This document shows positions 5,953 through 12,362 of a stretch of DNA of 12,415 nucleotides, piece by piece. Made by a program: the position numbers and the translations under genes. The notes beneath the pieces are model-generated. The model was not told the origin of the DNA. It ran no database searches and worked only from the letters and a program-made list of their open reading frames with translations. Source of the DNA: an uncultured Bacilli bacterium (GTDB lineage: Bacteria; Bacillota_I; Bacilli_A; RF39; UBA660); NCBI GenBank assembly GCA_944372725.1, contig CALWAA010000016.1, positions 1 to 12,415 on the forward strand. Reading direction: 5' to 3'. Numbering within the stretch: position 1 is the first letter of the stretch; every line of letters starts with the position of its first letter.

Positions 5953-6321
5953 ATGTTAAATGGACAAATATACAATATAGACTTTAGTGGTAATAAAGAT
6001 TCTGAAATCAATAGTATCCATCTAGGTATTATATTTACCATACCTAAAGTAAATAATATGGTTTTTTGCATACCTCTTACCAGTCCTAAAGAAAAGCATT
6101 TTAAAACTAGTGATGATTTTAAATTAAGGAATTATCTAGAATTAAGATACCAAAATCTTGTATATATTAATCAAACAGACTCTATTGCTCTATTAGACCA
6201 AATGCGAAGTATATCAACTAAAAGACTGTTAAGTACATATCATGATATTGTTTTAGATAACAAAAATATTCAATTATTAACTTTAAAAGCCATTAAATAT
6301 TTTAAAAATATTTTAAAATAA
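5953..6321 (+). CDS. Type III toxin, ToxN/AbiQ/CptN-like endoribonuclease (122 aa)
   Basis: The protein looks like a MazF/PemK-fold endoribonuclease: GQIYNIDF at residues 4-11, a short strand LGIIFTI (24-30), FCIPLTSPKEKHFK (38-51), then LVYINQTDSIALLDQMRSISTKRLL (69-93). The PLTSPKEKH block closely matches the PLSSPKxKH block I recall from ToxN/AbiQ proteins, while the LLDQMRSIS element resembles the end of PemK/CptN-like toxins. At 122 aa it is shorter than ToxN or AbiQ (about 170 aa). The ATG has a perfect AGGAGG (5942-5947) 5 bases upstream. The repeat RNA and terminator just before it are the deciding context. It would cleave mRNA when the antitoxin RNA runs low, causing dormancy or phage abortive infection; these roles are known for the family and inferred here. 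A MazF-type II toxin is less likely because no antitoxin protein gene is adjacent. Confidence 0.8.
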   Translation: MLNGQIYNIDFSGNKDSEINSIHLGIIFTIPKVNNMVFCIPLTSPKEKHFKTSDDFKLRNYLELRYQNLVYINQTDSIALLDQMRSISTKRLLSTYHDIVLDNKNIQLLTLKAIKYFKNILK

Positions 6322-6360
6322 AAAGTTCTATAAATAAGTAAATTTATGGAACTTTTTTAA
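6318..6360. terminator. Bidirectional terminator between the toxin and the coupling-protein gene
   Basis: A 16-bp stem with one G-U pair (6320-6335 with 6342-6357) has a 6-base loop, with A-rich and T-rich flanks on either side. It begins inside the toxin stop codon and lies 11 bases beyond the convergent coupling-protein gene, so it can serve both transcripts. Confidence 0.85.
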
Positions 6361-6368
6361 ATATAAAA

Positions 6369-8678
6369 TTATTCATTAAAGAAATCATCAAAAAATTCAT
6401 CATCCGTTATAACATTATCATTCACAATGATACTATCAGCATCCACATTAATCTTAGGTTTATTTTCTTTATTTACATTTTCTTCTCTTTTTGGTTCATC
6501 TGGTATTTTTTGATTTAAATCATCTATATTAAGATTTGGCACTACTTTTTCTGCTGTAGTAACTGGAGAAGCTATTTTCTCCTCAGGAACAGCTATAGTT
6601 TCTGGTTTTGATGTAACTGGAACAGATGGCGTTTGTGGAGTTACCGGTTCAACCTTTTTATTTGATGCTTCCATTTCCGCTTTTTGTCTTGCTTCTTCTT
6701 CATCTAATTCTTTTAATCTTCTATCAATATCTTTCATCATTTGGTCAATATCCATATCTGATAGGCTACTCATTGGCTTATTAAACATAGGATTAGAGCT
6801 AAATGGTGAGGAAGATGGAGTTGCATTCATTGGTGATTCGCCACCACTTGATGTTGGCGATGCAAAAGGATTCATCATACCACTTGTTGTAAACGGATTG
6901 CCAAAATTACTACTAAAAGGAGTTGAATTATTATTGTTATTTTCAAGATTGTTCATCATTTGTTTTCTTTTTTCTTCCGTTACAAACTTCTTTAAATCAA
7001 ATAATTCAATTTTTTTGATTTCCCTATTTGGATATGGTGCTTCTTCCCGCCTCATTCCCCAATCCATTTTAAAATCTGGTTCTAATTTAGTTTTAAATGG
7101 ATTCATACGAAGTCTAATAATAATTGCTTGGAATAATTTTAACTTTTGTAAGTCTGATACGGTTACGAGTGGAGTTGATGCGGTTTTATCTTTTTCTTTT
7201 GATTTTACTTCTCCACACATTTTAGATATTTCTTCTAGAGCTGCTAACTCAGTAGATATTAAGTATACTAAATTACCACAGTTACCTTTGATAATTTCTG
7301 CTACTTCCTTGCCATATACATCATTTAATTGAGCAAAGTTTTGAATGATAAAGGTAAATCTAATATCACGAGAACGAGCTGCTGAAACCATGGAATCTAC
7401 GTCTTTTAGAGGTGGCATATTCGCAAACTCATCCAAAATAAAGTTTGTTCTAAATGGAAGTTTACCACCATTTTCTTGAGCTACATCAATAAGTGTTTCA
7501 TAACATTGTTTAATGAATATTGTCATTAAAGAGTGATACGTTTTTTTCTCATCGTGAATAATCATAAATACTGCTGTTTTTTCACGACCAATGTCTTGCA
7601 TATTAAAATCACTATAAGCAAGCATTTCACTAAGACTTTCTCTTGATGAGAATAGTCTTATTTTTTGTCTAAAGGTAGATAAAATTCCACCCTTAGTTTC
7701 ATTTGGAGCATTAATTGTGTTGGATGCAAAGATGTATGGACTAGATTCTGGTCCTTTTAAATTAAAATATTCTTTAATATAATTACTTGTCGCATAACGT
7801 TCTTCACCAACACTTGACATATAATTAATAGAATTTAAGTTTACTTCTTTTTCTTTCGCATCATAAAATAAACCTAATGCTAAACCTGAAAAATAGTCAG
7901 CAGCTGATTTTTCCCAGAAATCTGAATCACTACTTTTTTTCGTTTGGTCATATAAAATATTTAAAGCAACGTCATCTAATAATTCAGTTGATTTATCGGT
8001 ATTTCCCTCTTTATAATATCTGTAAGGTAAAGTTAGAGGATTCCAAGCATTACCATGAGCAGGCTCTCTAAAATTTAAAACAATAATTTTATAACCACGT
8101 TCTTTTAAGGCTGATGCCGCATATTTATAAATTTCACCTTTAGGGTCAGTGATAATCATTGATTCACCTTTTTTAGCAAGTAAATTAACCATCGGTTTTA
8201 CAATTGTTTGCGTTTTACCAGAACCAGTCGAACCAATTACTAAATTATGATATTCACCATTATCTACCCATATTTCTTTTCCATTATTAATTAAAGGAAT
8301 CCCCGCAGCATTTAAAGTTTCAGCTTTAGGGTCAACTTTGGCTATATTAGTATCATTTTTAATTTCTTTTTCTGTTGCCCATCTAGCATAACCACTTTCT
8401 TGTTTTTCACCTAATTTAATACCAAAGCCTTTCCCCTTTTCTTTATTAAATATATAAGAAGAAACACTAGTAAAAATTAAAATTAAAGCAATAACAAACA
8501 TAAATAATGTTATAACAATATAATCACTAGTAAAAGCTTTAAATGGAAGTAAACCATAGAATTCTCCTTCATTGAGAAAAGATGAGAAATTTAAAACAGC
8601 AATAGCGCATAAATAAAGTAATAAAAGACAATATAAACAAAATATTAAAGCATCTTTTGGTGTTATTTTGAATTTCAT
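6369..8678 (-). CDS. VirD4/TraG-family type IV coupling ATPase (769 aa)
   Basis: Coupling proteins are membrane-anchored hexameric ATPases that bring DNA or protein substrates to a type IV secretion channel. Two membrane segments lie at about residues 11-30 and 52-72. The cytoplasmic part has Walker A GSTGSGKT (149-156), the conserved TDPKGE (177-182), Walker B FILDEF (413-418) and the family SAARSRDIRFTFIIQNFAQL block (432-451). After about residue 570 the family-like region ends. The remaining ~200 residues are low-complexity: Asn/Ser/Pro/Met-rich with repeated NPF-like and SPF-like bits, a charged helical stretch likely to be a coiled coil (642-675), a Pro/Val/Thr linker, and an acidic end DDEFFDDFFNE. 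The ATG has a strong GGAGGTAAG site. No relaxase, VirB4 or other transfer gene is in the window. It may belong to a degraded or split integrative element, or work with genes elsewhere. Confidence 0.92.
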   Translation of the reverse strand: MKFKITPKDALIFCLYCLLLLYLCAIAVLNFSSFLNEGEFYGLLPFKAFTSDYIVITLFMFVIALILIFTSVSSYIFNKEKGKGFGIKLGEKQESGYARWATEKEIKNDTNIAKVDPKAETLNAAGIPLINNGKEIWVDNGEYHNLVIGSTGSGKTQTIVKPMVNLLAKKGESMIITDPKGEIYKYAASALKERGYKIIVLNFREPAHGNAWNPLTLPYRYYKEGNTDKSTELLDDVALNILYDQTKKSSDSDFWEKSAADYFSGLALGLFYDAKEKEVNLNSINYMSSVGEERYATSNYIKEYFNLKGPESSPYIFASNTINAPNETKGGILSTFRQKIRLFSSRESLSEMLAYSDFNMQDIGREKTAVFMIIHDEKKTYHSLMTIFIKQCYETLIDVAQENGGKLPFRTNFILDEFANMPPLKDVDSMVSAARSRDIRFTFIIQNFAQLNDVYGKEVAEIIKGNCGNLVYLISTELAALEEISKMCGEVKSKEKDKTASTPLVTVSDLQKLKLFQAIIIRLRMNPFKTKLEPDFKMDWGMRREEAPYPNREIKKIELFDLKKFVTEEKRKQMMNNLENNNNNSTPFSSNFGNPFTTSGMMNPFASPTSSGGESPMNATPSSSPFSSNPMFNKPMSSLSDMDIDQMMKDIDRRLKELDEEEARQKAEMEASNKKVEPVTPQTPSVPVTSKPETIAVPEEKIASPVTTAEKVVPNLNIDDLNQKIPDEPKREENVNKENKPKINVDADSIIVNDNVITDDEFFDDFFNE

Positions 8679-8706
8679 GACTTACCTCCGTTTTCAAACT
8701 AAAATT

Positions 8707-8712
8707 ATTATA
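8707..8712 (-). promoter_or_regulatory. Possible -10 box of the coupling-protein gene
   Basis: A consensus TATAAT on the minus strand lies 28 bases before the coding start and ahead of the GGAGG site. The sequence 17 bases upstream (TTTTCC) is a poor -35, so this is a weak call. It suggests the gene need not depend on transcription from uppS. Confidence 0.4.
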
Positions 8713-8739
8713 CTACAAAACCATTAAAAGGAAAAGAGA

Positions 8740-9195
8740 TTAATTAATTTTATAAGGATAAAACATATTAAAGTATAAAGTGTTATCAAAATAAAATTTT
8801 TCCATATTATAAGTATTAGTATACGCCTCAAAAAATTCTACTAGTATTTTGTATTCTTCATTTGTTTCATAATGAAGACGTGAAGCCACTAAATAATAAT
8901 AAGCAGTATAAAAATTAAATTCATCTAGATTATATTTTTCTATTAATTCATCTATTCCTTTATGGTATTTATCAAAGAAAGCATATGCACTTTCCTCTGG
9001 ATTTTTTAATATTTTCGTATCATTATGATAACAATATTCTTCATCTATTTCTTCGGTACAATCTAAAGCTTTAAATTCATGATGCAAAAATAAATAAGAG
9101 TTAATACTTAAAAATAAAATTACGACTACTAATAAAATTAAGAGTACTAAAAAAAGGCGATGACTATCAAAGAAGTTAACTACTTTTTTTATCAT
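8740..9195 (-). CDS. Small single-span membrane protein of unknown function (151 aa)
   Basis: I do not recognise a family. A basic start (MIKKVVNFFDSHR) is followed by one strong hydrophobic segment at about residues 13-34 and then by a hydrophilic, Tyr/Phe/Glu-rich domain of ~115 residues, probably mainly helical. By the positive-inside rule the C-terminal domain should lie outside the membrane. It contains two cysteines, Cys46 and Cys55, nine residues apart, which could form a disulfide there. The first 20 bases overlap the end of uppS in another frame, and the ribosome binding site (GGGGGATTG) lies within uppS, so the two genes are surely co-transcribed and probably translationally coupled. 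The overlap supports a real gene linked in expression to lipid-carrier synthesis, but no function follows from this. Confidence 0.75.
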   Translation of the reverse strand: MIKKVVNFFDSHRLFLVLLILLVVVILFLSINSYLFLHHEFKALDCTEEIDEEYCYHNDTKILKNPEESAYAFFDKYHKGIDELIEKYNLDEFNFYTAYYYLVASRLHYETNEEYKILVEFFEAYTNTYNMEKFYFDNTLYFNMFYPYKIN

Positions 9196-9886
9196 TCAAT
9201 CCCCCAAAGCGACGGTCTCTATTTTCAAACATAAATATTGCTTTATTAAATTCTGATTTATCAAAATCAGGAAAATAAGTATTGGTAAAATAAAATTCAC
9301 TATAACTCATTTCATAAAGCATAAAATTACTTACTCTTAGTTCTCCTCCCGTACGAATTAATAAATCAATTGGTGGTAATTCATGATACATATATTTATA
9401 AAAATCTTCTCTTTTAAAATTGCTTACATCTAATCCATTTTTGATGTCTTCAGCAAGACGAATTGCCCCGTCAACAATTTCTTCTTGGCCACCATAATTT
9501 AGGCAAATATTTAGAATTCCTGCTGTATTATTTTTAGTTTTTTCCTCAATATTATTTATTGCTTCTATGACATCGCTTCTTAAATTTGTTTTTCTTCCCG
9601 AAATAACTACTTTTACACCCTTTTTATTTATTTTTTCAAACTTAGTATTAAAGTATTTTACAACTAAATCCATTAAGTAGTTTACTTCACCTACATCTCT
9701 TTTAAAATTATCCGTAGAAAAAGCATATACACTTAATACACTCACTCCCATATCTATCGCATGAATGGCTAATTTTTCTAAAGTTTTACTTCCCTCTAGG
9801 TGCCCAGCGCTACGAGGCATGCCTCTTTTCTCTGCCCATCGGCCATTTCCATCCATAATGATTGCTACATGTTTTGGTACGTTCAC
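9176..9886 (-). CDS. uppS: Undecaprenyl diphosphate synthase (cis-prenyltransferase, 236 aa)
   Basis: The enzyme adds isopentenyl diphosphate units in cis to farnesyl diphosphate to make the C55 carrier lipid precursor for cell-wall and surface polysaccharides. All family motifs are present: HVAIIMDGNGRWA (6-18) with catalytic Asp12, the SVYAFSTDNF block (52-61), the NYGGQEEI block (130-137), RTGGELRVSNF (178-188, where most members have RTSGE) and the C-terminal RDRRFGG (223-229). Length is normal. The start is GTG at 9886 with AAGGATGG seven bases upstream; no in-frame ATG precedes the conserved motif. Unlike many Firmicutes, the next gene is not cdsA but an overlapping small membrane protein. 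A tRNA gene is transcribed divergently from the same short intergenic region. An intact cell-envelope lipid pathway argues against a wall-less mycoplasma. Confidence 0.97.
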   Translation of the reverse strand: MNVPKHVAIIMDGNGRWAEKRGMPRSAGHLEGSKTLEKLAIHAIDMGVSVLSVYAFSTDNFKRDVGEVNYLMDLVVKYFNTKFEKINKKGVKVVISGRKTNLRSDVIEAINNIEEKTKNNTAGILNICLNYGGQEEIVDGAIRLAEDIKNGLDVSNFKREDFYKYMYHELPPIDLLIRTGGELRVSNFMLYEMSYSEFYFTNTYFPDFDKSEFNKAIFMFENRDRRFGGLNDKKSS

Positions 9887-9908
9887 AAAAACACCATCCT
9901 TCGCATAA

Positions 9909-9917
9909 ATTATAACA
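9909..9917 (-). promoter_or_regulatory. Extended -10 promoter of uppS
   Basis: On the minus strand TGTTATAAT forms an extended -10 box 22 bases before the GTG start; no good -35 is seen 17 bases upstream. It is back to back with the promoter of the tRNA gene, only about 7 bases away. Confidence 0.55.
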
Positions 9918-9923
9918 TAGATG

Positions 9924-9952
9924 TTGCACTTAAGCTATATATTTGTTATAAT
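9924..9952 (+). promoter_or_regulatory. Promoter of the tRNA-Thr gene
   Basis: TTGCAC (9924-9929) and TATAAT (9947-9952) are 17 bases apart. Transcription would start around 9958-9960, practically at the first base of the mature tRNA, leaving almost no 5' leader. Confidence 0.8.
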
Positions 9953-9960
9953 TTAGTTAT

Positions 9961-10034
9961 GCTGATTTAGTTTAGTGGTAAAACAGATGCATGGTAAGCA
10001 TCAGAGGACTGTTCAATTCAGTCATTCAGCACCA
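9961..10034 (+). tRNA. tRNA-Thr (anticodon GGT)
   Basis: The sequence folds into a standard cloverleaf: acceptor stem GCTGATT with ATTCAGC (one T-T mismatch at pair 6-67), D arm GTTT/AAAC with an AGTGGTA loop, anticodon stem GATGC/GCATC with loop ATGGTAA (anticodon GGT, reading ACC and ACT), a 4-base variable loop, and T arm GACTG/CAGTC with loop TTCAATT. The discriminator is A and CCA is encoded (10032-10034). It is a single tRNA gene with its own promoter and terminator. Confidence 0.93.
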
Positions 10035-10045
10035 TATGTCTTTCT

Positions 10046-10075
10046 AAGCCTTTATTTAAGGGCTTTTTTCTTTTT
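10046..10075 (+). terminator. Terminator of the tRNA gene
   Basis: AAGCCTTT (10046-10053) and AAGGGCTT (10058-10065) form an 8-bp stem with one G-U pair and an ATTT loop, followed by TTTTCTTTTT. It lies 12 bases after the tRNA's CCA end. Confidence 0.85.
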
Positions 10076-10084
10076 GAAAGTATT

Positions 10085-10123
10085 TTTACATCTTAATTAC
10101 ATCTTATTTACATCTTGTTTTAG
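10085..10123 (+). repeat. 11-bp phased direct repeats resembling Pho boxes
   Basis: Hexamers TTTACA (10085), ATTACA (10096), TTTACA (10107) and a weaker TTTTAG (10118) are each separated by 5 bases, three of the spacers being TCTTA, TCTTA and TCTTG. Four hexamers on one helix face with 5-base gaps match the layout of PhoP binding sites in Bacillus (TTAACA-like). There is no coding gene just downstream on this strand, so the target is unclear. Confidence 0.5.
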
Positions 10124-10260
10124 TTTTAAGAATTGAATTTTTCAAACTTGTTATATTGTTATTATAGGTTAGCTAACTATAGAAAATCAAATAAAAAAAC
10201 TATAAAGCAGATTCTATCATCTCAAAATCTTCTTTATAGAATTATCATCTAATAATATGT
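10124..10260. other. Non-coding stretch between the tRNA and the rdgB-like gene
   Basis: The 250 bases from 10035 to 10285 hold no convincing protein gene. Besides the tRNA terminator and the phased repeats there is a weak TATTAT-type -10 around 10153 on the plus strand and the long hairpin at 10200-10239. A small plus-strand RNA ending at the hairpin at 10266-10301 is possible but not shown by the sequence. Confidence 0.4.
10190..10239 (-). terminator. Second minus-strand terminator after the rdgB-like gene
   Basis: CTATAAAG (10232-10239 on the minus strand) pairs with CTTTATAG (10200-10207), with an inner 5-bp stem AGATT/AATCT after a one-base mismatch. On the minus strand the stem is followed directly by TTTTTTTATTT. 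It follows the hairpin at the gene's end by about 30 bases and would catch read-through. Confidence 0.7.
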
Positions 10261-10265
10261 GTATT

Positions 10266-10301
10266 AAAAAGACAAGGTAAAAGATTTATTCCTTGTTTTT
10301 T
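10266..10301. terminator. Hairpin at the end of the rdgB-like gene, bidirectional terminator
   Basis: ACAAGG (10272-10277) and CCTTGT (10291-10296) form a stem that can be extended by A-T pairs on both sides, with T-runs on either strand. The stop codon of the rdgB-like gene lies in the loop. Confidence 0.6.
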
Positions 10302-10843
10302 AAGTATTCTATAAGTTTTTCATAACCTTCATTACTCCATAATAAAAATCTTTCTTCATCTGGATAATTTGCCATTGTTTTATCTTTTCCGTCTGGAATA
10401 AATATGTAATCCCAACTCCAACCATACTCACCAGACTTTTCTTTGGCAATCGTACCTTTGGTGATAGAAGTAAAAACTACTGGTTCACTTCCATATTCAC
10501 AGTAAGCAAAGGCTTCAATAAATTTTGCACTACGATTTTTTTCACCATTTAATAATTTTAATATACCATTCTCTCCTAGAGTATCATCAACATAATGGGT
10601 ATAAGGCCCAGGAAATCCATTTAAAGCATCTACATATAAACCAGTATCATTTTTTAAAACGTCCTTTTTTAAAATATCACTCGCTTCTTTTGCAGAATGT
10701 TTGGCCACTTCTTCCACAGAATCAGCTTGTATTTCATTCGTTTCCATTTTAATATTAGATACCTTTATTCCTAATGGTTCTAAATATTGTCTAGCACTTT
10801 CTATTTTTGCCCAATTTCCTGTTACATAAGTTATTTCTTTCAT
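10286..10843 (-). CDS. Ham1/RdgB-like non-canonical purine NTP pyrophosphatase (185 aa)
   Basis: Members hydrolyse ITP, XTP and their deoxy forms to monophosphates, keeping damaged purines out of DNA and RNA. The N-terminal TGN with Lys13 (8-13) binds phosphates, NDTGLYVDAL (65-74) has the general-base Asp at position 66, GFPGPYTHY (76-84) is the usual substrate loop, and GWSWDYIFIPDGKDKTMA (141-158) matches the GxxxDxIFxPxGxxKTxA block. Length is normal. The conserved C-terminal SHR motif that reads the purine base is not seen; the matching place reads ERFLLWSNEGYEKL (164-177). It may be a divergent subgroup with altered substrate preference. The ATG has an AGGAG site, and the gene seems to be a single transcription unit closed by two terminators. 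Assignment to the family is firm, exact substrate less so. Confidence 0.88.
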   Translation of the reverse strand: MKEITYVTGNWAKIESARQYLEPLGIKVSNIKMETNEIQADSVEEVAKHSAKEASDILKKDVLKNDTGLYVDALNGFPGPYTHYVDDTLGENGILKLLNGEKNRSAKFIEAFAYCEYGSEPVVFTSITKGTIAKEKSGEYGWSWDYIFIPDGKDKTMANYPDEERFLLWSNEGYEKLIEYLKNKE

Positions 10844-10902
10844 AATTAATCTCCTATTCCTTAATTAAAATTATAAATTATATATTGAATTACATTTTTT
10901 AT

Positions 10903-10926
10903 ACTTCTAAAAGTACTTTTATAAGT
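10903..10926. repeat. 24-bp near-perfect palindrome upstream of the rdgB-like gene
   Basis: ACTTCTAAAAGT (10903-10914) and ACTTTTATAAGT (10915-10926) are complementary except for one pair, with no gap. No T-run follows on either strand, so a terminator is unlikely. It lies between the CYTH gene's end and the rdgB-like gene, about 60 bases before the latter's start, and may be a regulator binding site. Confidence 0.5.
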
Positions 10927-10996
10927 CAAAGAACTTATCAATTTATTTATATTTTTATTATTCAAATTAAAATAGTTTATTACTTTTTCATTAATA

Positions 10997-11788
10997 CTAA
11001 AATTTTAATGTAGAAATTTGTAAAACATCAATATTTTTTCTCTTATATAATGATTCTGTATTAGTAGAAACAATTTCATTTTCTAATAAACTCAATTTCT
11101 CTAAAATTTCTTCAATAGTCTTAGTGTTATCACATTCAATTTCTAAATATGGCTCTAACATAGGCCAAACATCTATTTCAACTTGTGCATCCTTATAAAC
11201 AAAACTATATCTTTTCTTTTCTTGATAATTTCTTTTGCAAATGCCAATGCTTTCTAGTAAATTGTTTGCTTCTTCAAAGGAAGATACTTCAATCTCAGAT
11301 TCTATAACATTTTGGTAATCGCTATTCTTTTTATTCAAGATATGTTTTGTAGTCAGTTCAATTTTATTATTACTTTTTCTAAGTCTAACCCACTTATTAG
11401 GATTAATTAAAAACTTCTTCATATTAGCTTCTAACGTTAGATTATTTAATATTTCTCTAATATTATCAATATCTAATTTTAATATATCCATCAAATTGTT
11501 TAGTCCAAACAAAGTTTTTTCTTTGGCTAATTCTTCTTCGCCTTCTAAATCAACATATTCTAATAATAGCACTTCTAATTTTTTTAAATTTGTTTCTATT
11601 AATAACTTATTAGAAGAATTAATTAATTCTCTTATTTCTAAGAAGCGATAATACAAGGTTGGAACGTCATAAACATAAATTTTTTGTTCTTTTTTCCCTT
11701 TATCTATTGCACCAATTTCTTTAAGTTTAGCTTTTACTTGTTCAATATTTACATTAAGTACTTTTATTTCTTTTTCAATCTTTGGCAT
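10997..11788 (-). CDS. CYTH-domain protein with helical insert (263 aa)
   Basis: CYTH enzymes form a beta-tunnel that binds triphosphates and two metal ions; members include thiamine triphosphatases, inorganic triphosphatases and class IV adenylate cyclases. The signature EKEIK (5-9, ExExK) opens the protein. KWVRLRKSNNKIELTTKH (132-149) gives the Arg and Lys strands, ESEIEV (163-168) the acidic strand, QEKKRYSF (189-196) and VEIDVWPMLEPYLEIE (203-218) the remaining tunnel residues. The tunnel appears complete. Between the second strand (near 48) and the third (near 131) lie about 80 mostly helical residues rich in Leu, Glu and Lys, which the smallest family members lack. A family-wide triphosphatase role is likely, but substrate cannot be chosen. 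The ATG has AAAGGAGTG upstream, and a TGATATAAT extended -10 lies in the 52-base gap to the Nudix gene. Confidence 0.87.
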   Translation of the reverse strand: MPKIEKEIKVLNVNIEQVKAKLKEIGAIDKGKKEQKIYVYDVPTLYYRFLEIRELINSSNKLLIETNLKKLEVLLLEYVDLEGEEELAKEKTLFGLNNLMDILKLDIDNIREILNNLTLEANMKKFLINPNKWVRLRKSNNKIELTTKHILNKKNSDYQNVIESEIEVSSFEEANNLLESIGICKRNYQEKKRYSFVYKDAQVEIDVWPMLEPYLEIECDNTKTIEEILEKLSLLENEIVSTNTESLYKRKNIDVLQISTLKF

Positions 11789-11811
11789 AATACACTCCTT
11801 TAACTATAATA

Positions 11812-11820
11812 ATTATATCA
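11812..11820 (-). promoter_or_regulatory. Extended -10 promoter of the CYTH gene
   Basis: On the minus strand TGATATAAT (11820-11812) is a full extended -10 box 24 bases before the coding start. The -35 region (TAAGAT) is poor, which is usual with an extended -10. The gene can thus be expressed apart from the Nudix gene upstream. Confidence 0.5.
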
Positions 11821-11840
11821 CGACTTTTCATGTAATCTTA

Positions 11841-12317
11841 TTAATTATTTATAATCATATGAAAACTAATTTCTGACTCTTTTATTATTTTTCTAATTTC
11901 TAATGGCAATATTTTAGAACTCATTAATTTATCAAGTTCAATCCAACTAAATTGATGTTGTACTATATTTCCCTTGTCAATTTCTATTCTGTTATAATCT
12001 ATTAATTGAAAATCGTTATCATTTTTAAGTTTTACATAATAATAAAAGTCTAGTCCATGTGTTTTTTGTCCTTTTAAATTCGTAAAAAAGTTTTCCATTA
12101 CTCCAGCAAAATTTATAATATCAAAATCCAGATTTAATTCTTCTTTTAATTCCCTTAACATAGCTTCCATAGAGGTTTCTCCTATTTCTACATAACCTCC
12201 AGGTAAACAATATGAATTTTCATCATATTTATTTACCAAAAGCTTATTATCGCGAATAAAAATAGCTGAAACGCGATATTTAAATTTTAAATCATTACCT
12301 AATATTTTAATATCCAT
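11841..12317 (-). CDS. Nudix hydrolase (158 aa)
   Basis: Nudix enzymes hydrolyse nucleoside diphosphates linked to another group, using a metal bound by the Nudix box. The box is present at residues 41-63: Gly41, Glu47, then REL (55-57) and the metal ligands Glu59 and Glu60. The glycine near its end is Asn62 here. The box is preceded by the usual SYCLPGG approach. Residues 14-30 (YRVSAIFIRDNKLLVNK) are the first strands of the fold, and DFYYYVKL (89-96) is an inner strand. Length is typical of single-domain members of the MutT/ADP-ribose type. The substrate cannot be read from the box alone. The ATG has an AGGAG site and a good promoter. With the neighbouring Ham1-like and CYTH proteins it makes three phosphohydrolase-type genes in a row. 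Confidence 0.92.
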   Translation of the reverse strand: MDIKILGNDLKFKYRVSAIFIRDNKLLVNKYDENSYCLPGGYVEIGETSMEAMLRELKEELNLDFDIINFAGVMENFFTNLKGQKTHGLDFYYYVKLKNDNDFQLIDYNRIEIDKGNIVQHQFSWIELDKLMSSKILPLEIRKIIKESEISFHMIINN

Positions 12318-12333
12318 AGTAATCTCCTATTTG

Positions 12334-12362
12334 TTATTAGGTAGTGTGCAAAGTTTTTGCAA
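12334..12362 (-). promoter_or_regulatory. Promoter of the Nudix gene
   Basis: On the minus strand TTGCAA (12362-12357) and TAATAA (12339-12334) are 17 bases apart, just ahead of the AGGAG site. The spacer and -35 also contain a small hairpin sequence (TGCAAA, TTTGCA). Beyond it, up to 12415, only AT-rich sequence is seen. Confidence 0.55.

Noticed and set aside
6898..7332. Plus-strand 144-aa open frame, and the 64-aa one at 7877-8071
   Set aside because: Both are antisense to the coupling ATPase within its conserved motor region or linker.
10525..10752. Plus-strand 75-aa His-rich frame
   Set aside because: Antisense to the Ham1/RdgB-like gene, no ribosome binding site.
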